A DNA stretch of 18,914 nt from Candidatus Thiodiazotropha taylori (GCA_019100305.1 JAHRHW010000033.1:1-18914); one strand, 5' to 3'. Shown: positions 7,316-15,025, counted from the first letter of the stretch. Notes: a model not told the origin generated them from the letters alone. Made by a program: numbers and translations.

Positions 7316-8470
7316 ATGAAACAAATCGGAAACTCTCTGCTGCTGGCCTCAATTCTGCTAAGCAGTGCGGCGATTGCCGAAATCACGAATGACGAGGCAG
7401 AAATCGAGGCACTGCGTGAACGTATCGATCAGCTTGAGCAAGACCTGGATGCCAAACTGGAAGCCATGGCAGACAGCCTGGAACGTCAACAGACGGAAGA
7501 GAACTTGGCTAACCAGGTCCATCTCGGCGGTTATGGCGAACTGCACTACAATCATCTGGATGTGGATGGAGTCGACGACCGGGAGTTGGACTTCCATCGT
7601 TTCGTACTCTTCTTTGGCTACGACTTCTCTGACTCAATTCGCTTCGTTTCCGAGCTTGAAGTTGAGCACATTATCGCCAGCTCCTCCAGGCGTGGAGCAG
7701 TGGAACTTGAGCAGGCCTTCATCGAGTTCGATGTGTATCAGGGCACAATGGCTCAGGTTGGTGCGATTCTGATGCCAATAGGCATAATCAATGAAACCCA
7801 TGAGCCGCCGACTTTTTACGGTGTTGAGCGTCCTATTGTGGAGACCACCATTATCCCTACAACCTGGTGGTCTAACGGTGTCAATCTAATCTATAGAACT
7901 GATAATGCCCTACGTTTCGACTTGATGATTTCCGAAGGACTGAAGACCAGTGAGAGTGACCCTTTTAATCTCAAGGGTGGCAAGCAGAAAGGCTCTTTCG
8001 CTGATGCCTTCGATTTTGCTGTGACAGGCCGTGCCACCTTTACCGGCATGGCAGGTCTGGAGGTGGCCGCTTATGCACAATACCAGCCTGATCTGGATCA
8101 GAGCGCAGAGACTTCATATGCTGAAGAAGCCACCCTGATCGGTGGACATGTCATCTACCAGCTCGGCGACTTCACAGCCAAGGGTCTCTATGCACGTTGG
8201 GACCTGGGTGGCGACGCAGCTGAAGCGGCCGGCAAAGAAGTTCAGGATGGCGGCTATGTTGAACTTGCCTGGCGCCCAATGGAAGCCGTGGGCTTTTTTG
8301 TACGCCAGAGTGCCTGGTCGCAAGAAGCCGATGTGGATGCAGCGCAGACTGACTTCGGTGTTAACTACTACCCACACAGTGATGTGGTGTTAAAATTTGA
8401 TTACCAGCTGCAAAATAACGATGCCGGTAATAGTGACGGTTTCAACCTGGGCCTGGGTTACCAGTTTTAA
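7316..8470 (+). CDS. Outer-membrane porin-like beta-barrel protein with N-terminal coiled coil
   Basis: The 384-residue product has a Sec signal peptide (about residues 1-21, cleavage near AIAE). A heptad-like, charged coiled coil follows at about 24-63 (EIEALRERIDQLEQDLDAK). The remainder alternates aromatic amphipathic strands (GGYGELHYNH, FHRFVLFFGYDF, GVNLIYRTDNALRFDLMI) and ends in GLGYQF, the C-terminal Phe signature of Bam-inserted barrels. It resembles OprO/OprP-like porins in which an N-terminal coiled coil can support trimerisation. The substrate cannot be read from sequence. In this series it could admit a metal complex or small chelator to the periplasmic imelysin and cytochrome proteins. 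It lies 44 bases after the second imelysin, without a recognisable terminator between. Confidence 0.82.
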   Translation: MKQIGNSLLLASILLSSAAIAEITNDEAEIEALRERIDQLEQDLDAKLEAMADSLERQQTEENLANQVHLGGYGELHYNHLDVDGVDDRELDFHRFVLFFGYDFSDSIRFVSELEVEHIIASSSRRGAVELEQAFIEFDVYQGTMAQVGAILMPIGIINETHEPPTFYGVERPIVETTIIPTTWWSNGVNLIYRTDNALRFDLMISEGLKTSESDPFNLKGGKQKGSFADAFDFAVTGRATFTGMAGLEVAAYAQYQPDLDQSAETSYAEEATLIGGHVIYQLGDFTAKGLYARWDLGGDAAEAAGKEVQDGGYVELAWRPMEAVGFFVRQSAWSQEADVDAAQTDFGVNYYPHSDVVLKFDYQLQNNDAGNSDGFNLGLGYQF

Positions 8471-8479
8471 ATCGACTAA

Positions 8480-8500
8480 TGGCGCGGTTATGCCACGCCA
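8480..8500. repeat. Imperfect hairpin between porin and flavoprotein genes
   Basis: TGGCG-c-GG (8480-8487) pairs with CC-a-CGCCA (8493-8500) around TTATG, with one internal mismatch. No U-tract follows, so it is more likely an mRNA stability or processing element than a terminator. Confidence 0.3.
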
Positions 8501-8524
8501 GGTCAGCTGCGCTCAATTGTCACT

Positions 8525-9112
8525 ATGAGTCCGAACCGACAAATGCACCTTATTTTCTACTGCTGTGTTGCTGTGGTAATCATTGCAATAGCACCCGCTT
8601 CGTGGGCGCAAGGCACGTACCTGAGCAAAGAGGATTTTCTTGAGCAAAACCTGGGTACCGGCTACACAGCTCACAAACTCTGGTTCAATAAACCGGTTAA
8701 ACAGCAGTTGAAAAAGATCTTCGGTCACAAATATCCCGGACTGCGAATCCGCTACTGGTCAAATAACCAGAATACCAGTCAGACTGCCTGGATTCTCAAT
8801 GAGATCGGCAAAGTCAAACCCATCACATTCGGTGTGGTGATCAACAACCGGCAGATCGAATCGATCTATGTTTTGGTGTTTCGTGAAAGCCGAGGCTGGG
8901 AAATCAAGCAGACCTTCTTCACCGAACAGTTTCTTGGCGCGGCGCTGACTGACCGAATGAGACTCAATCAGCATATCGACAGCATCAGTGGTGCAACCCT
9001 CTCGGTAATCGCAATGAAAAAAGTTGCCCGTGCTGCACTCTATCTCAGCGATCAGGTTGAGCAGACAGCTCCGGCAGTCTCTCACAAACCGAATGGGGAT
9101 AGTTCAGGTTAA
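8525..9112 (+). CDS. Periplasmic FMN-binding domain protein (covalently flavinylated, NqrC/RnfG-like)
   Basis: The product has 195 residues from ATG 8525; ATG 8543 is an alternative that starts directly at the hydrophobic signal. A signal peptide ends near SWAQ (about residue 29). The C-terminal half is an FMN_bind domain: a GVVINNRQIESIYVLV strand followed by DSISGATLS at 152-160. This matches the D-x-x-S/T-G-A-T motif at which ApbE attaches FMN to the Thr (here Thr158). No ApbE gene is in the window, so the transferase must be encoded elsewhere. The protein lacks a membrane anchor beyond its signal peptide, so it probably shuttles electrons in the periplasm. Its stop overlaps the next start by one base (TAATG), strong evidence of translational coupling with the PepSY protein. 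Confidence 0.88.
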   Translation: MSPNRQMHLIFYCCVAVVIIAIAPASWAQGTYLSKEDFLEQNLGTGYTAHKLWFNKPVKQQLKKIFGHKYPGLRIRYWSNNQNTSQTAWILNEIGKVKPITFGVVINNRQIESIYVLVFRESRGWEIKQTFFTEQFLGAALTDRMRLNQHIDSISGATLSVIAMKKVARAALYLSDQVEQTAPAVSHKPNGDSSG

Positions 9113-9840
9113 TGGCGAGTTTCAAGCGCAGTTTAAAACTGTTTTTTCTACGCTGGCATCGCCGTATCGGCGTAATGCTATCGGTGTTTGTAATATTGCT
9201 GGCGCTAACCGGCATCGTCATCAATCACGCCAATCGATTTGGTCTCGATACGATACCAATCACCTCACCCTGGATATTGAGTTGGTATGGTATAGAGTTC
9301 CGAGGAGAAATAACCGGCTATGCCTCAGAGGAGAGCTGGATCAGCGCCTTTCAGGGAAAACTCTACTGGGATAGTGAATCGATCGGCTATTGTGCTGAGC
9401 CTTTGAAAGGTGCAGAAATGGTTGCGGGTATCTGGTTTGTACTCTGTGATACCTCGTTGACCTTGCTCTCTAGCGATGGTGAACTGATCGAAACCCTGGA
9501 TGATGTGGTGCCCGATGATACGAGCACCCTGTCTGGTGTACAAGGTGATTGGTTGGTTATTGCCACCGATAGCGGCATGCAGATAATGCACTCGGATACC
9601 TTGGAGCTTAAACCGGATACCGAAGCAAATACGACCGCTCGTATTGCTACCCCCTTACCCGCAGGTTTACAGGCTAAACTGAATTTCAAAAGGCATAGCA
9701 TTACCGTTGAACGGCTGTTGCTGGATCTACACAGCGGTCGCATTTTGCAACTGCCTGGCGCACTGTTCAACGATCTGGTAGCACTAGCAATGATTCTGCT
9801 TGCACTCTCAGGAAGCTGGTTGTGGCTACAACGTAAATGA
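9112..9840 (+). CDS. PepSY-associated transmembrane protein, likely redox partner of the flavoprotein
   Basis: The 242-residue product has two membrane segments: residues 20-37 after RWHRRIG, and about 218-238 (LVALAMILLALSGSWLWLQ). Between them is a periplasmic domain of roughly 175 residues. The N-terminal RWHRRIG...TGIVINHA pattern and the C-terminal DLVALAMILLALSGSWLW pattern match short PepSY-associated TM proteins. His16 and His39, near the ends of the first helix, could ligate haem, but this is inference. Cys94 and Cys112 in the periplasmic loop could form a disulfide. PepSY-TM proteins paired with FMN-binding proteins are known in extracytosolic flavin-based electron transfer, including ferric reduction. 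Last gene of the rightward series. Confidence 0.78.
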   Translation: MASFKRSLKLFFLRWHRRIGVMLSVFVILLALTGIVINHANRFGLDTIPITSPWILSWYGIEFRGEITGYASEESWISAFQGKLYWDSESIGYCAEPLKGAEMVAGIWFVLCDTSLTLLSSDGELIETLDDVVPDDTSTLSGVQGDWLVIATDSGMQIMHSDTLELKPDTEANTTARIATPLPAGLQAKLNFKRHSITVERLLLDLHSGRILQLPGALFNDLVALAMILLALSGSWLWLQRK

Positions 9841-10146
9841 TAAAACAGTTCATTCAGCATGATAACCTTCCATCGAGCATGTCAATAGAACAGTTAGATC
9901 AAGCTTAGTCCGAATCATCCTTCATGTCTGTCAGTTACTCCATAACACGATACACTCTGTTATGTTGTTGAAATCCCTCAATAGAATCCATACTTCACAC
10001 CTAAAGAGTCATCAATCGATAATACTTTTTACACCACACAGCCCAGGGCATTTACCTGCAAGAGACATTGAAAATCAGTAGCTGGAGCTGCATTAGAATG
10101 ATTGTTATCGAGATGGATTAAAATACCATCGACTATGTAAATAAGA
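9841..10146. other. Intergenic region between convergent transcription units
   Basis: No reading frame above about 20 codons is supported. The only candidate terminator is a 7-bp inverted repeat, CATAACA (9941-9947) with TGTTATG (9958-9964), followed by TTGTTG, about 100 bases after the PepSY gene. No Fur box or promoter was convincing. Confidence 0.5.
9941..9964 (+). terminator. Weak candidate terminator after the PepSY gene
   Basis: A 7-bp perfect stem with a 10-nt loop is followed by a T-rich but interrupted stretch (TTGTTG). The stem is AT-rich, so intrinsic termination is doubtful. Confidence 0.25.
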
Positions 10147-10773
10147 CTACAGTCCTGTATTAAGATTAAGCGCCAGGCTAGGTTGCTTGCCTTTATGATA
10201 AAACAGGTGTTGGCCGATTTTGGTTACCACAGTAAACGCCTTGCTCCATTTAGGAGAGACATAATCCGCGTGATACCAAAGTGCACCATAGGTTGGATCC
10301 CTGACTTTACCGAGATAGACCTCAAAGGCCCTTGCCAATGATTTCAACCAAGCCTTTCGGTTGATCGGCTTGTCAGAACGGCCATCACACCACCATGAAA
10401 ACTGACAACGGTTCAACCTTTTCTCGCCACCTTGTTTGACAACACCACATATTGAGTTGGGAAACCTCTGATGCGCTACCCGGTTCATCACCACATGTCC
10501 AACAGCATATTGACCTTGAGCCGATTCACTGCGAGCCTCAAAGTAGATATTCAATGCAAGGCAGTGCAGTTCATTGGAAAGTGCAATACTCTGTTGTGCC
10601 ACATCATTAAACAACCAATGCCAAAGATTGGAAGGATCTTCATCGGAAGCTTTGCTGGTAGTCGCTTTTTGCAAAGGCGCAGCCTGTATGCCGCTTGAGA
10701 AAGCGTATAGCGTAACGAATAAAAGATTTGCCATACAGGCAATGGTTCTTGTGGTCGTTGTTCTTGATTTCAT
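10147..10773 (-). CDS. Cell wall hydrolase, SleB/CwlJ family (Hydrolase_2)
   Basis: The 208-residue product has an N-terminal signal peptide (about 1-32). Its catalytic domain resembles SleB/CwlJ lytic enzymes: LALNIYFEARSE at 72-83 with the probable catalytic Glu79, AVGHVVMNRV at 90-99, CQFSWWCDG at 123-131, and GALWYHADYVSPKW at 163-176. In spore formers such enzymes cleave cortex peptidoglycan as lytic transglycosylases. In Gram-negative bacteria homologues are general periplasmic muramidase-like enzymes. AAGGA lies 9 bases upstream of the start (reading leftward), supporting 10773. The upstream region has several perfect inverted repeats. No functional link to the neighbours is evident. 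Confidence 0.85.
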   Translation of the reverse strand: MKSRTTTTRTIACMANLLFVTLYAFSSGIQAAPLQKATTSKASDEDPSNLWHWLFNDVAQQSIALSNELHCLALNIYFEARSESAQGQYAVGHVVMNRVAHQRFPNSICGVVKQGGEKRLNRCQFSWWCDGRSDKPINRKAWLKSLARAFEVYLGKVRDPTYGALWYHADYVSPKWSKAFTVVTKIGQHLFYHKGKQPSLALNLNTGL

Positions 10774-10797
10774 TCTCTGTCATCCTTAACGAAATTC

Positions 10798-10825
10798 AAT
10801 AAACACTATTCATACAGTGTTTATT
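10798..10825. repeat. Perfect 10-bp inverted repeat before the cell-wall hydrolase gene
   Basis: AATAAACACT (10798-10807) and AGTGTTTATT (10816-10825) pair around ATTCATAC, 25 bases upstream of the leftward start. It could be an operator or a 5'-leader hairpin. It does not match LexA spacing. Confidence 0.45.
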
Positions 10826-10874
10826 TTTAGGCCGCTGCCAACTTGAAAATAAGTTGATGCACAACTTGAGCCAT

Positions 10875-10900
10875 TTTTTATTTATTTCAGTAAATAAAAA
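10875..10900. repeat. Perfect 10-bp AT-only inverted repeat
   Basis: TTTTTATTTA (10875-10884) and TAAATAAAAA (10891-10900) are complementary around TTTCAG. The lack of GC makes a stable RNA terminator unlikely; a protein-binding palindrome or promoter AT-element is possible. Confidence 0.35.
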
Positions 10901-10952
10901 CTTTATGAACTATTTTTGAAGTAAATACTCCAGCCGGCTGTAAATTTTTTCG

Positions 10953-10979
10953 ACAGTTGTGACGTCAACTGTGTCACAA
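10953..10979. repeat. Overlapping alternative inverted repeats
   Basis: ACAGTTG (10953-10959) pairs with CAACTGT (10966-10972). TTGTGAC (10957-10963) pairs with GTCACAA (10973-10979). The two stems share bases, so they are mutually exclusive. Confidence 0.35.
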
Positions 10980-10996
10980 ATCAATCGAATCACCTC

Positions 10997-11023
10997 AAAA
11001 AGCCCCTGCCCTGCCAGGGTTTT
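10997..11023 (-). terminator. Candidate bidirectional intrinsic terminator of the phosphodiesterase gene
   Basis: Reading leftward, CCCTG (11019-11015) pairs with CAGGG (11008-11004), then GC and five T (11001-10997). Reading rightward the same stem is followed by TTTT (11020-11023). The stem is short but GC-rich, and it lies about 120 bases after the end of the phosphodiesterase gene. Confidence 0.4.
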
Positions 11024-11143
11024 ATCGGAATGCACGGATTCCGGTAGGAACTGGGTGTATGAGTTTGTTATTGGTTCGATCTATGATGCGAGAATGAACT
11101 AAGACAGCAGGAAGCTTTCTCTCTACGAATTAATCTGAGATTG

Positions 11144-12301
11144 TTAAGGCTCAACAACAATCAAAGGCACCAGTAGCTCATCTTCACTCAAACCACCATG
11201 TACCCCAATCAGTTGATAGCGCCGCTCCTGAGCCAACCAGTCGTTCAAGGTATAATCCTCGCGCATCAACAATAGCCTGTCTCCAATTCGCCGTTTCAGC
11301 TGAGGATTGGTTTCACCGATACCGAACCATCCCTCCTCGATCAACTCATCGGAGCGATAATTGTCTGCCTGCTCTGCAAGGTGATCAGCGATGTATCGAT
11401 CAAAGCACTCACTTTTATCCGGTCTCACATAACAGTAAGCCGATCTGGGTTCTCCGCATAAAGGCATGGCAAGACAATCAGCCAGTGTTGGATAATCGTC
11501 CAATGACAGACGCCGTTGCGGATGTGTGTCAATCTGTCCATGATCAGCGCAGACGATGAGCAAAGTTCCTGTCTCATGGCATTGGCTTGCCAACTCACTG
11601 AAACAGTGGTCAAGCTCTGACAGATGCTGTTCTGCCGACTCACTCCATATGCCTTGATGATGGCCCAGAGTATCCAACTCCGGCCAGTAGGCGAACAGAT
11701 AACGCTCTTCTCCCCGCTTCATCATGCCGATCAAATTTTGTTTCAAATCATCCAGGCTGGTATGGGTCAGCAGTTTCGAACGACCAACAAAGGATTGAGT
11801 GAAATCTGATTTGGCAATCTTGTCCGGTACCAGACAAGCGGTTGAACCGGGTATTGAATCTGTCAGGGGTTTTACATTCAATAAAGCCCTCAGATCAATC
11901 CCGGCCTGGTTTAAGGGTACGCCGCCATATCTCGGCCTGCCAGGCAGGATGGCCAGGATCGCTCCCAGTTCGGCAAAGAAGATGTGCCAACCGGTGAGGC
12001 CATGTTGTTGAGGCGCCAGTCCGGTGAGAAAACTGGTGACTGCGCTCGCCGTGGTTGGCGGGTAGACGGAAGTCATACCCCCCAGCAGATTGGCATTTAG
12101 ATGACTGGCTCTAAGGTGAGAGCGGAGATAGTTCAGACCGAGCCCGTCTATAACCCACAGCAGCACCTGTCGATATTGACTGATCTGATCGGCAGGCAGT
12201 AAGCGATGTTCTGGGTAGATGAGGGGTTCGCCACCCAACCCCTGCTGGATCGAGGCCATCAGATTGACGATGCTGCCGCCATGATAATCCGGTAATAGCA
12301 T
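11144..12301 (-). CDS. Type I phosphodiesterase / nucleotide pyrophosphatase-like protein (alkaline phosphatase superfamily)
   Basis: The 385-residue product shows the metal and nucleophile motifs of the superfamily: LLWVIDGLG with Asp52, SVYPPTTASA with the probable Thr nucleophile at 83 or 84, YWPELDTLGHHQG with Asp209 and His213, and CADHGQID with Asp252-His253. These residues bind two divalent metals and hydrolyse phosphate mono- or diesters. The substrate is not predictable. No signal peptide is apparent at the N-terminus (MLLPDYHGGS), so it appears cytoplasmic. The start at 12301 lacks a clear Shine-Dalgarno; no better in-frame ATG was noted. It diverges from the Ser/Thr kinase gene across 365 bases. 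Confidence 0.85.
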   Translation of the reverse strand: MLLPDYHGGSIVNLMASIQQGLGGEPLIYPEHRLLPADQISQYRQVLLWVIDGLGLNYLRSHLRASHLNANLLGGMTSVYPPTTASAVTSFLTGLAPQQHGLTGWHIFFAELGAILAILPGRPRYGGVPLNQAGIDLRALLNVKPLTDSIPGSTACLVPDKIAKSDFTQSFVGRSKLLTHTSLDDLKQNLIGMMKRGEERYLFAYWPELDTLGHHQGIWSESAEQHLSELDHCFSELASQCHETGTLLIVCADHGQIDTHPQRRLSLDDYPTLADCLAMPLCGEPRSAYCYVRPDKSECFDRYIADHLAEQADNYRSDELIEEGWFGIGETNPQLKRRIGDRLLLMREDYTLNDWLAQERRYQLIGVHGGLSEDELLVPLIVVEP

Positions 12302-12666
12302 ATTTTCAGTTTAACCCGTATTTCGCCGTTGTACTGCAAAAGCCCGGTGCAACTTGTCTTCTCAAAATTTGTTCAAGCAGGGTGAGAAACGAGCTGACAA
12401 CCACCGGACCGGAACTAAATTCATACAAATCGGAATTTCTGGCTTCACTCGTGCTATTACCCGGCAACGTGCTTCATAGTTTGTTTTTAGGTACTCTTAG
12501 TGAGCTTGAAATTTAACAATCTTACGAGCTGGGCGTTTGGCAGATCCAGCTCACCGGAATTCGGTGTAACACGTTGATAATAAAAAAATAATACTCAACT
12601 GTATTACACAACTCAGATTATCGGTGACTCGGTCATTTTCCGGGCCAGTTAATACCATGGTGGATT
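12302..12666. other. Divergent control region between phosphodiesterase and kinase genes
   Basis: No supported gene lies here. Two inverted repeats sit next to each other: GAGCTGG (12527-12533) with CCAGCTC (12547-12553), and CACCG (12553-12557) with CGGTG (12563-12567). An AT-rich block (12575-12595) follows, then the kinase RBS GGTGG at 12659-12663, three bases before ATG 12667. No complete -35/-10 pair was convincing. Confidence 0.45.
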
Positions 12667-14139
12667 ATGGATACCAAAGATAACCATTCCCTCCCCTCAG
12701 ATGATACGACCCGTCTGGCAGATACGAACTCGCCAAACACCGCAAATCCGGGTGAAATCACTGGTTCGACCACCGATCCGGCAAGCACTACCTCACCGAC
12801 CTACACCGGGATAACCGAAGAGTTCAATACGGAGGATATCCAGGTTGTCCAGGTTGGCTCGGTTCTGAAAAACCGCTTTGTTCTCGAAGAGATGCTGGGT
12901 CGCGGTGGTATGGGAGTGGTCTATAAGGCGCAGGACATGCGTAAGGTCGAAGCCATGGACAGAGACCCGTATATCGCGGTCAAGGTGCTGTCAAAGGATT
13001 TCCAGGCCAATCCCGACTCCTTCATAGCCTTACAAAGAGAGACCAAAAAAGCGCAGCAACTGGCCCATCCCAATATTGTCACGGTCTACGACTTCGACCG
13101 GGATGGCCCCAATGTCTTCATGACCATGGAACTCTTGCAGGGCGAACCTCTGGATCATCTGATCAGACGCATCCGCCCCTCCGCCCTGCCCGCCCAAGAG
13201 GCGCTATCGATCATCGAACAGATGAGTCGGGCATTGGCCTATGCCCATTCGGAAAACATCGTCCACTCCGACTTCAAGCCGGGAAATGTGTTCCTGACAT
13301 CAAAAAACGTGGTCAAAGTGGTTGATTTCGGTATCGCACGGGCAGCCAAGGATTCAGACCGGGTGGTTGAGGATGCCACCATATTCGATCCAGGTTCTTT
13401 AGGCGCCCTGACGCCCACCTATGCCAGCTGCGAGATGCTTGAATACGGCACGCCCGATCCACGGGACGATGTTTACGGTCTAGCGGTCGTCGCCTATGAG
13501 TTGTTGGCAGGCAGTCACCCCTTCAGCCGCAAGCCGGCAACCTACGCCAGAGACCTGGGCATGAAGGCCGAACGGCCCAAGGAGATCTCAAAAGAGGTTT
13601 GGCAGGCAATCTCTCATGGGCTCGAATTCGAACGGGAAAAGCGTACCATCAACGCCACCCAATTTTTGCATGAGATGTCCGGGCCACGCAGTGGGCGGGA
13701 CAGCAGATTCCCCAGGTGGGCCTACCCTGTTACGGCCGCAGCCGGGCTATTGATGGCAGTAGCGCTTGTCACGCTTCTGTTCTTTGGTAATGGTGACGGT
13801 CAACCAGAGATTATTCTGGAAGAGACGTCGAGCCTGGCGGAAGAACAACGCACACACATCGAGGATCTACTGGAAGTGGCGGAAGTCCATGGACTGGTGG
13901 GACGTTACATCGAGCCCTCGGGCAGTAGTGCCTACGATGCCTATCAACAGGTTCTGGCGCTGCATGAAAACAATAAACAAGCGTGGGAAGGTCTGCATAG
14001 TCTGGGAGATCAATTGGTGGTAGCAATCCAGAAACTGCTCGATAACGGGAAACAGGATCAAGCGGAAATTCTGATCAGTAGAGGCCTGGAAAAACTGCCT
14101 CAACATGAAGGATTGCAAGCGCTGCGCGAGACATTTTAA
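12667..14139 (+). CDS. Single-pass membrane Ser/Thr protein kinase (Hanks type) with HSD catalytic loop
   Basis: The 490-residue product has a Thr/Ser-rich N-terminal segment (1-60) and a kinase domain at about 70-338. Visible motifs are the glycine loop LGRGGMGVVYKA (77-88), the AVK lysine Lys106, an alpha-C Glu (Glu125), the catalytic loop VHSDFKPGNVF (199-209, Asp202, Lys204, Asn207), VVDFG (Asp220), and DDVYGLAVVAYELL (268-280). The usual HRD Arg is Ser201, and the APE motif reads SCE (254-256). A transmembrane helix lies at about 353-373. The extracytoplasmic C-terminal ~115 residues look helical and TPR-like (AYQQVLALHENNKQAWEGL). The core Lys, Asp and Asn residues are intact, so activity is likely. 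It ends four bases from the convergent hydrolase gene. The nearby caspase-like lipoprotein could be a functional partner, but that is speculative. Confidence 0.9.
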   Translation: MDTKDNHSLPSDDTTRLADTNSPNTANPGEITGSTTDPASTTSPTYTGITEEFNTEDIQVVQVGSVLKNRFVLEEMLGRGGMGVVYKAQDMRKVEAMDRDPYIAVKVLSKDFQANPDSFIALQRETKKAQQLAHPNIVTVYDFDRDGPNVFMTMELLQGEPLDHLIRRIRPSALPAQEALSIIEQMSRALAYAHSENIVHSDFKPGNVFLTSKNVVKVVDFGIARAAKDSDRVVEDATIFDPGSLGALTPTYASCEMLEYGTPDPRDDVYGLAVVAYELLAGSHPFSRKPATYARDLGMKAERPKEISKEVWQAISHGLEFEREKRTINATQFLHEMSGPRSGRDSRFPRWAYPVTAAAGLLMAVALVTLLFFGNGDGQPEIILEETSSLAEEQRTHIEDLLEVAEVHGLVGRYIEPSGSSAYDAYQQVLALHENNKQAWEGLHSLGDQLVVAIQKLLDNGKQDQAEILISRGLEKLPQHEGLQALRETF

Positions 14140-14146
14140 GCGCTTA
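14137..14146. repeat. 10-bp palindrome made by two convergent stop codons
   Basis: TAAGCGCTTA is a perfect palindrome in which TAA (14137-14139) stops the kinase and TTA (14144-14146) is the complementary stop of the hydrolase. It leaves no room for a terminator between the genes, so their transcripts probably overlap at the 3' ends. Confidence 0.6.
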
Positions 14147-15025
14147 TGGGTTGGCGGAAACTGCAGGCGATTGCTGATGACTCCATTCACATGACTCGGC
14201 CAGACACTGCAACATCGATTTCCAGATCTCTTCCCAACAACACCCGTGGCCAAAATCTTCGAAGGTTATGAACTGACCGTTGGGCTGCTTCTCCACGGCC
14301 GCCTCGACCATCCAGGAAGGAATATTATCATCCTCTCCACCAGCCAGATGGTACTGTTGAATGGCGGCATCCAGTGGCGGTTGCAGGCTGGGATTGATTG
14401 ATCCTTTCAATGGATCATAATCGTGTAATTCGGTCCATGCTTCGATATCGAGATTACCTGCTAAAGTGACGATCTGACGTGTTTGCGGCAGTTTCGGCGC
14501 CAGTAGCATGGCCAAACCACCTCCCCCGCTGAATCCCACCATGACCAGATCCTGATAGTTGCCACTCTGGAGTAATTTCTCTATCACCACAGCCATGCTA
14601 TTCACCACGGCACTCGAGTAGCGTTGATAGGTCCAGAGCAGTGGCGTACAGGCGGGCGTGTTGTATCGACCATGATAGCAAGGTCGCCCCAGATAGACGC
14701 TGGGATTGTCGCCCAGGGCCATCAGACGCAGCGCCACCGGATCTCTCGGCGTTGGATCCAATGCGATGAACTTCCCACCCAGCCAGGGAGTACCATCCCC
14801 CCCCAGATAGACATGCAATTGCGATGAGCGCATGGAGACCTGGTTTTTAAACACTGTATGAATAAAACCCTCACCCAGCAACTCCTGTTTGTCGAATCCC
14901 AACTCGGCTGCCTGCCGATCGAATCGCTTACTCGGCGAAGCACAGGCAGACAGGAATAACAATGCTGCAACGCAAAATAAACGTGAATATGTCATAGTAG
15001 AGAGATTATTCGTTTCCAGCCTCAT
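14144..15025 (-). CDS. Alpha/beta-hydrolase fold lipoprotein
   Basis: The 293-residue product has a lipoprotein signal ending LSAC (Cys28). The nucleophile elbow is GFSGGGG (164-170, Ser166), fitting G-x-S-x-G. A probable acid lies in GGEDDNIP (Asp232 or Asp233) and the catalytic His in FEDFGHGCCW (His260). An oxyanion-type segment, YLGGDGTPW, is at 73-81. The order Ser-Asp-His fits an esterase, lipase or peptidase-like hydrolase; the substrate is unknown. The start could be ATG 15025 (AAGGA about 12 bases upstream) or ATG 14995, which begins directly with the signal peptide (MTYSRLFCVA). It is divergent from the caspase-like gene with only 30 to 60 bases between starts, so the two promoters must overlap. 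Confidence 0.8.
   Translation of the reverse strand: MRLETNNLSTMTYSRLFCVAALLFLSACASPSKRFDRQAAELGFDKQELLGEGFIHTVFKNQVSMRSSQLHVYLGGDGTPWLGGKFIALDPTPRDPVALRLMALGDNPSVYLGRPCYHGRYNTPACTPLLWTYQRYSSAVVNSMAVVIEKLLQSGNYQDLVMVGFSGGGGLAMLLAPKLPQTRQIVTLAGNLDIEAWTELHDYDPLKGSINPSLQPPLDAAIQQYHLAGGEDDNIPSWMVEAAVEKQPNGQFITFEDFGHGCCWEEIWKSMLQCLAESCEWSHQQSPAVSANP

Larger units (their letters stand above)
10774..11143. other. Intergenic region dense in inverted repeats
   Basis: This stretch separates two leftward genes and contains no supported reading frame. It holds two perfect 10-bp inverted repeats (10798-10825 and 10875-10900), overlapping 7-bp repeats around 10953-10979, and a GC-rich hairpin with flanking A and T runs (10997-11023). 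It probably combines the terminator of the phosphodiesterase gene with the promoter and control region of the cell-wall hydrolase. Confidence 0.5.

Noticed and set aside
10084..10110. Second Fur-like site (GAATGATTGTTATC)
   Set aside because: Only one half resembles the consensus and there is no adjacent promoter.
10804..10819. LexA-like operator in the 10-bp inverted repeat
   Set aside because: The CTG-N10-CAG pattern is not present.
10957..10979. CRP-like site (TGTGA and TCACA halves)
   Set aside because: The half-sites are 11 bases apart instead of the usual 6, so CRP binding is not supported.
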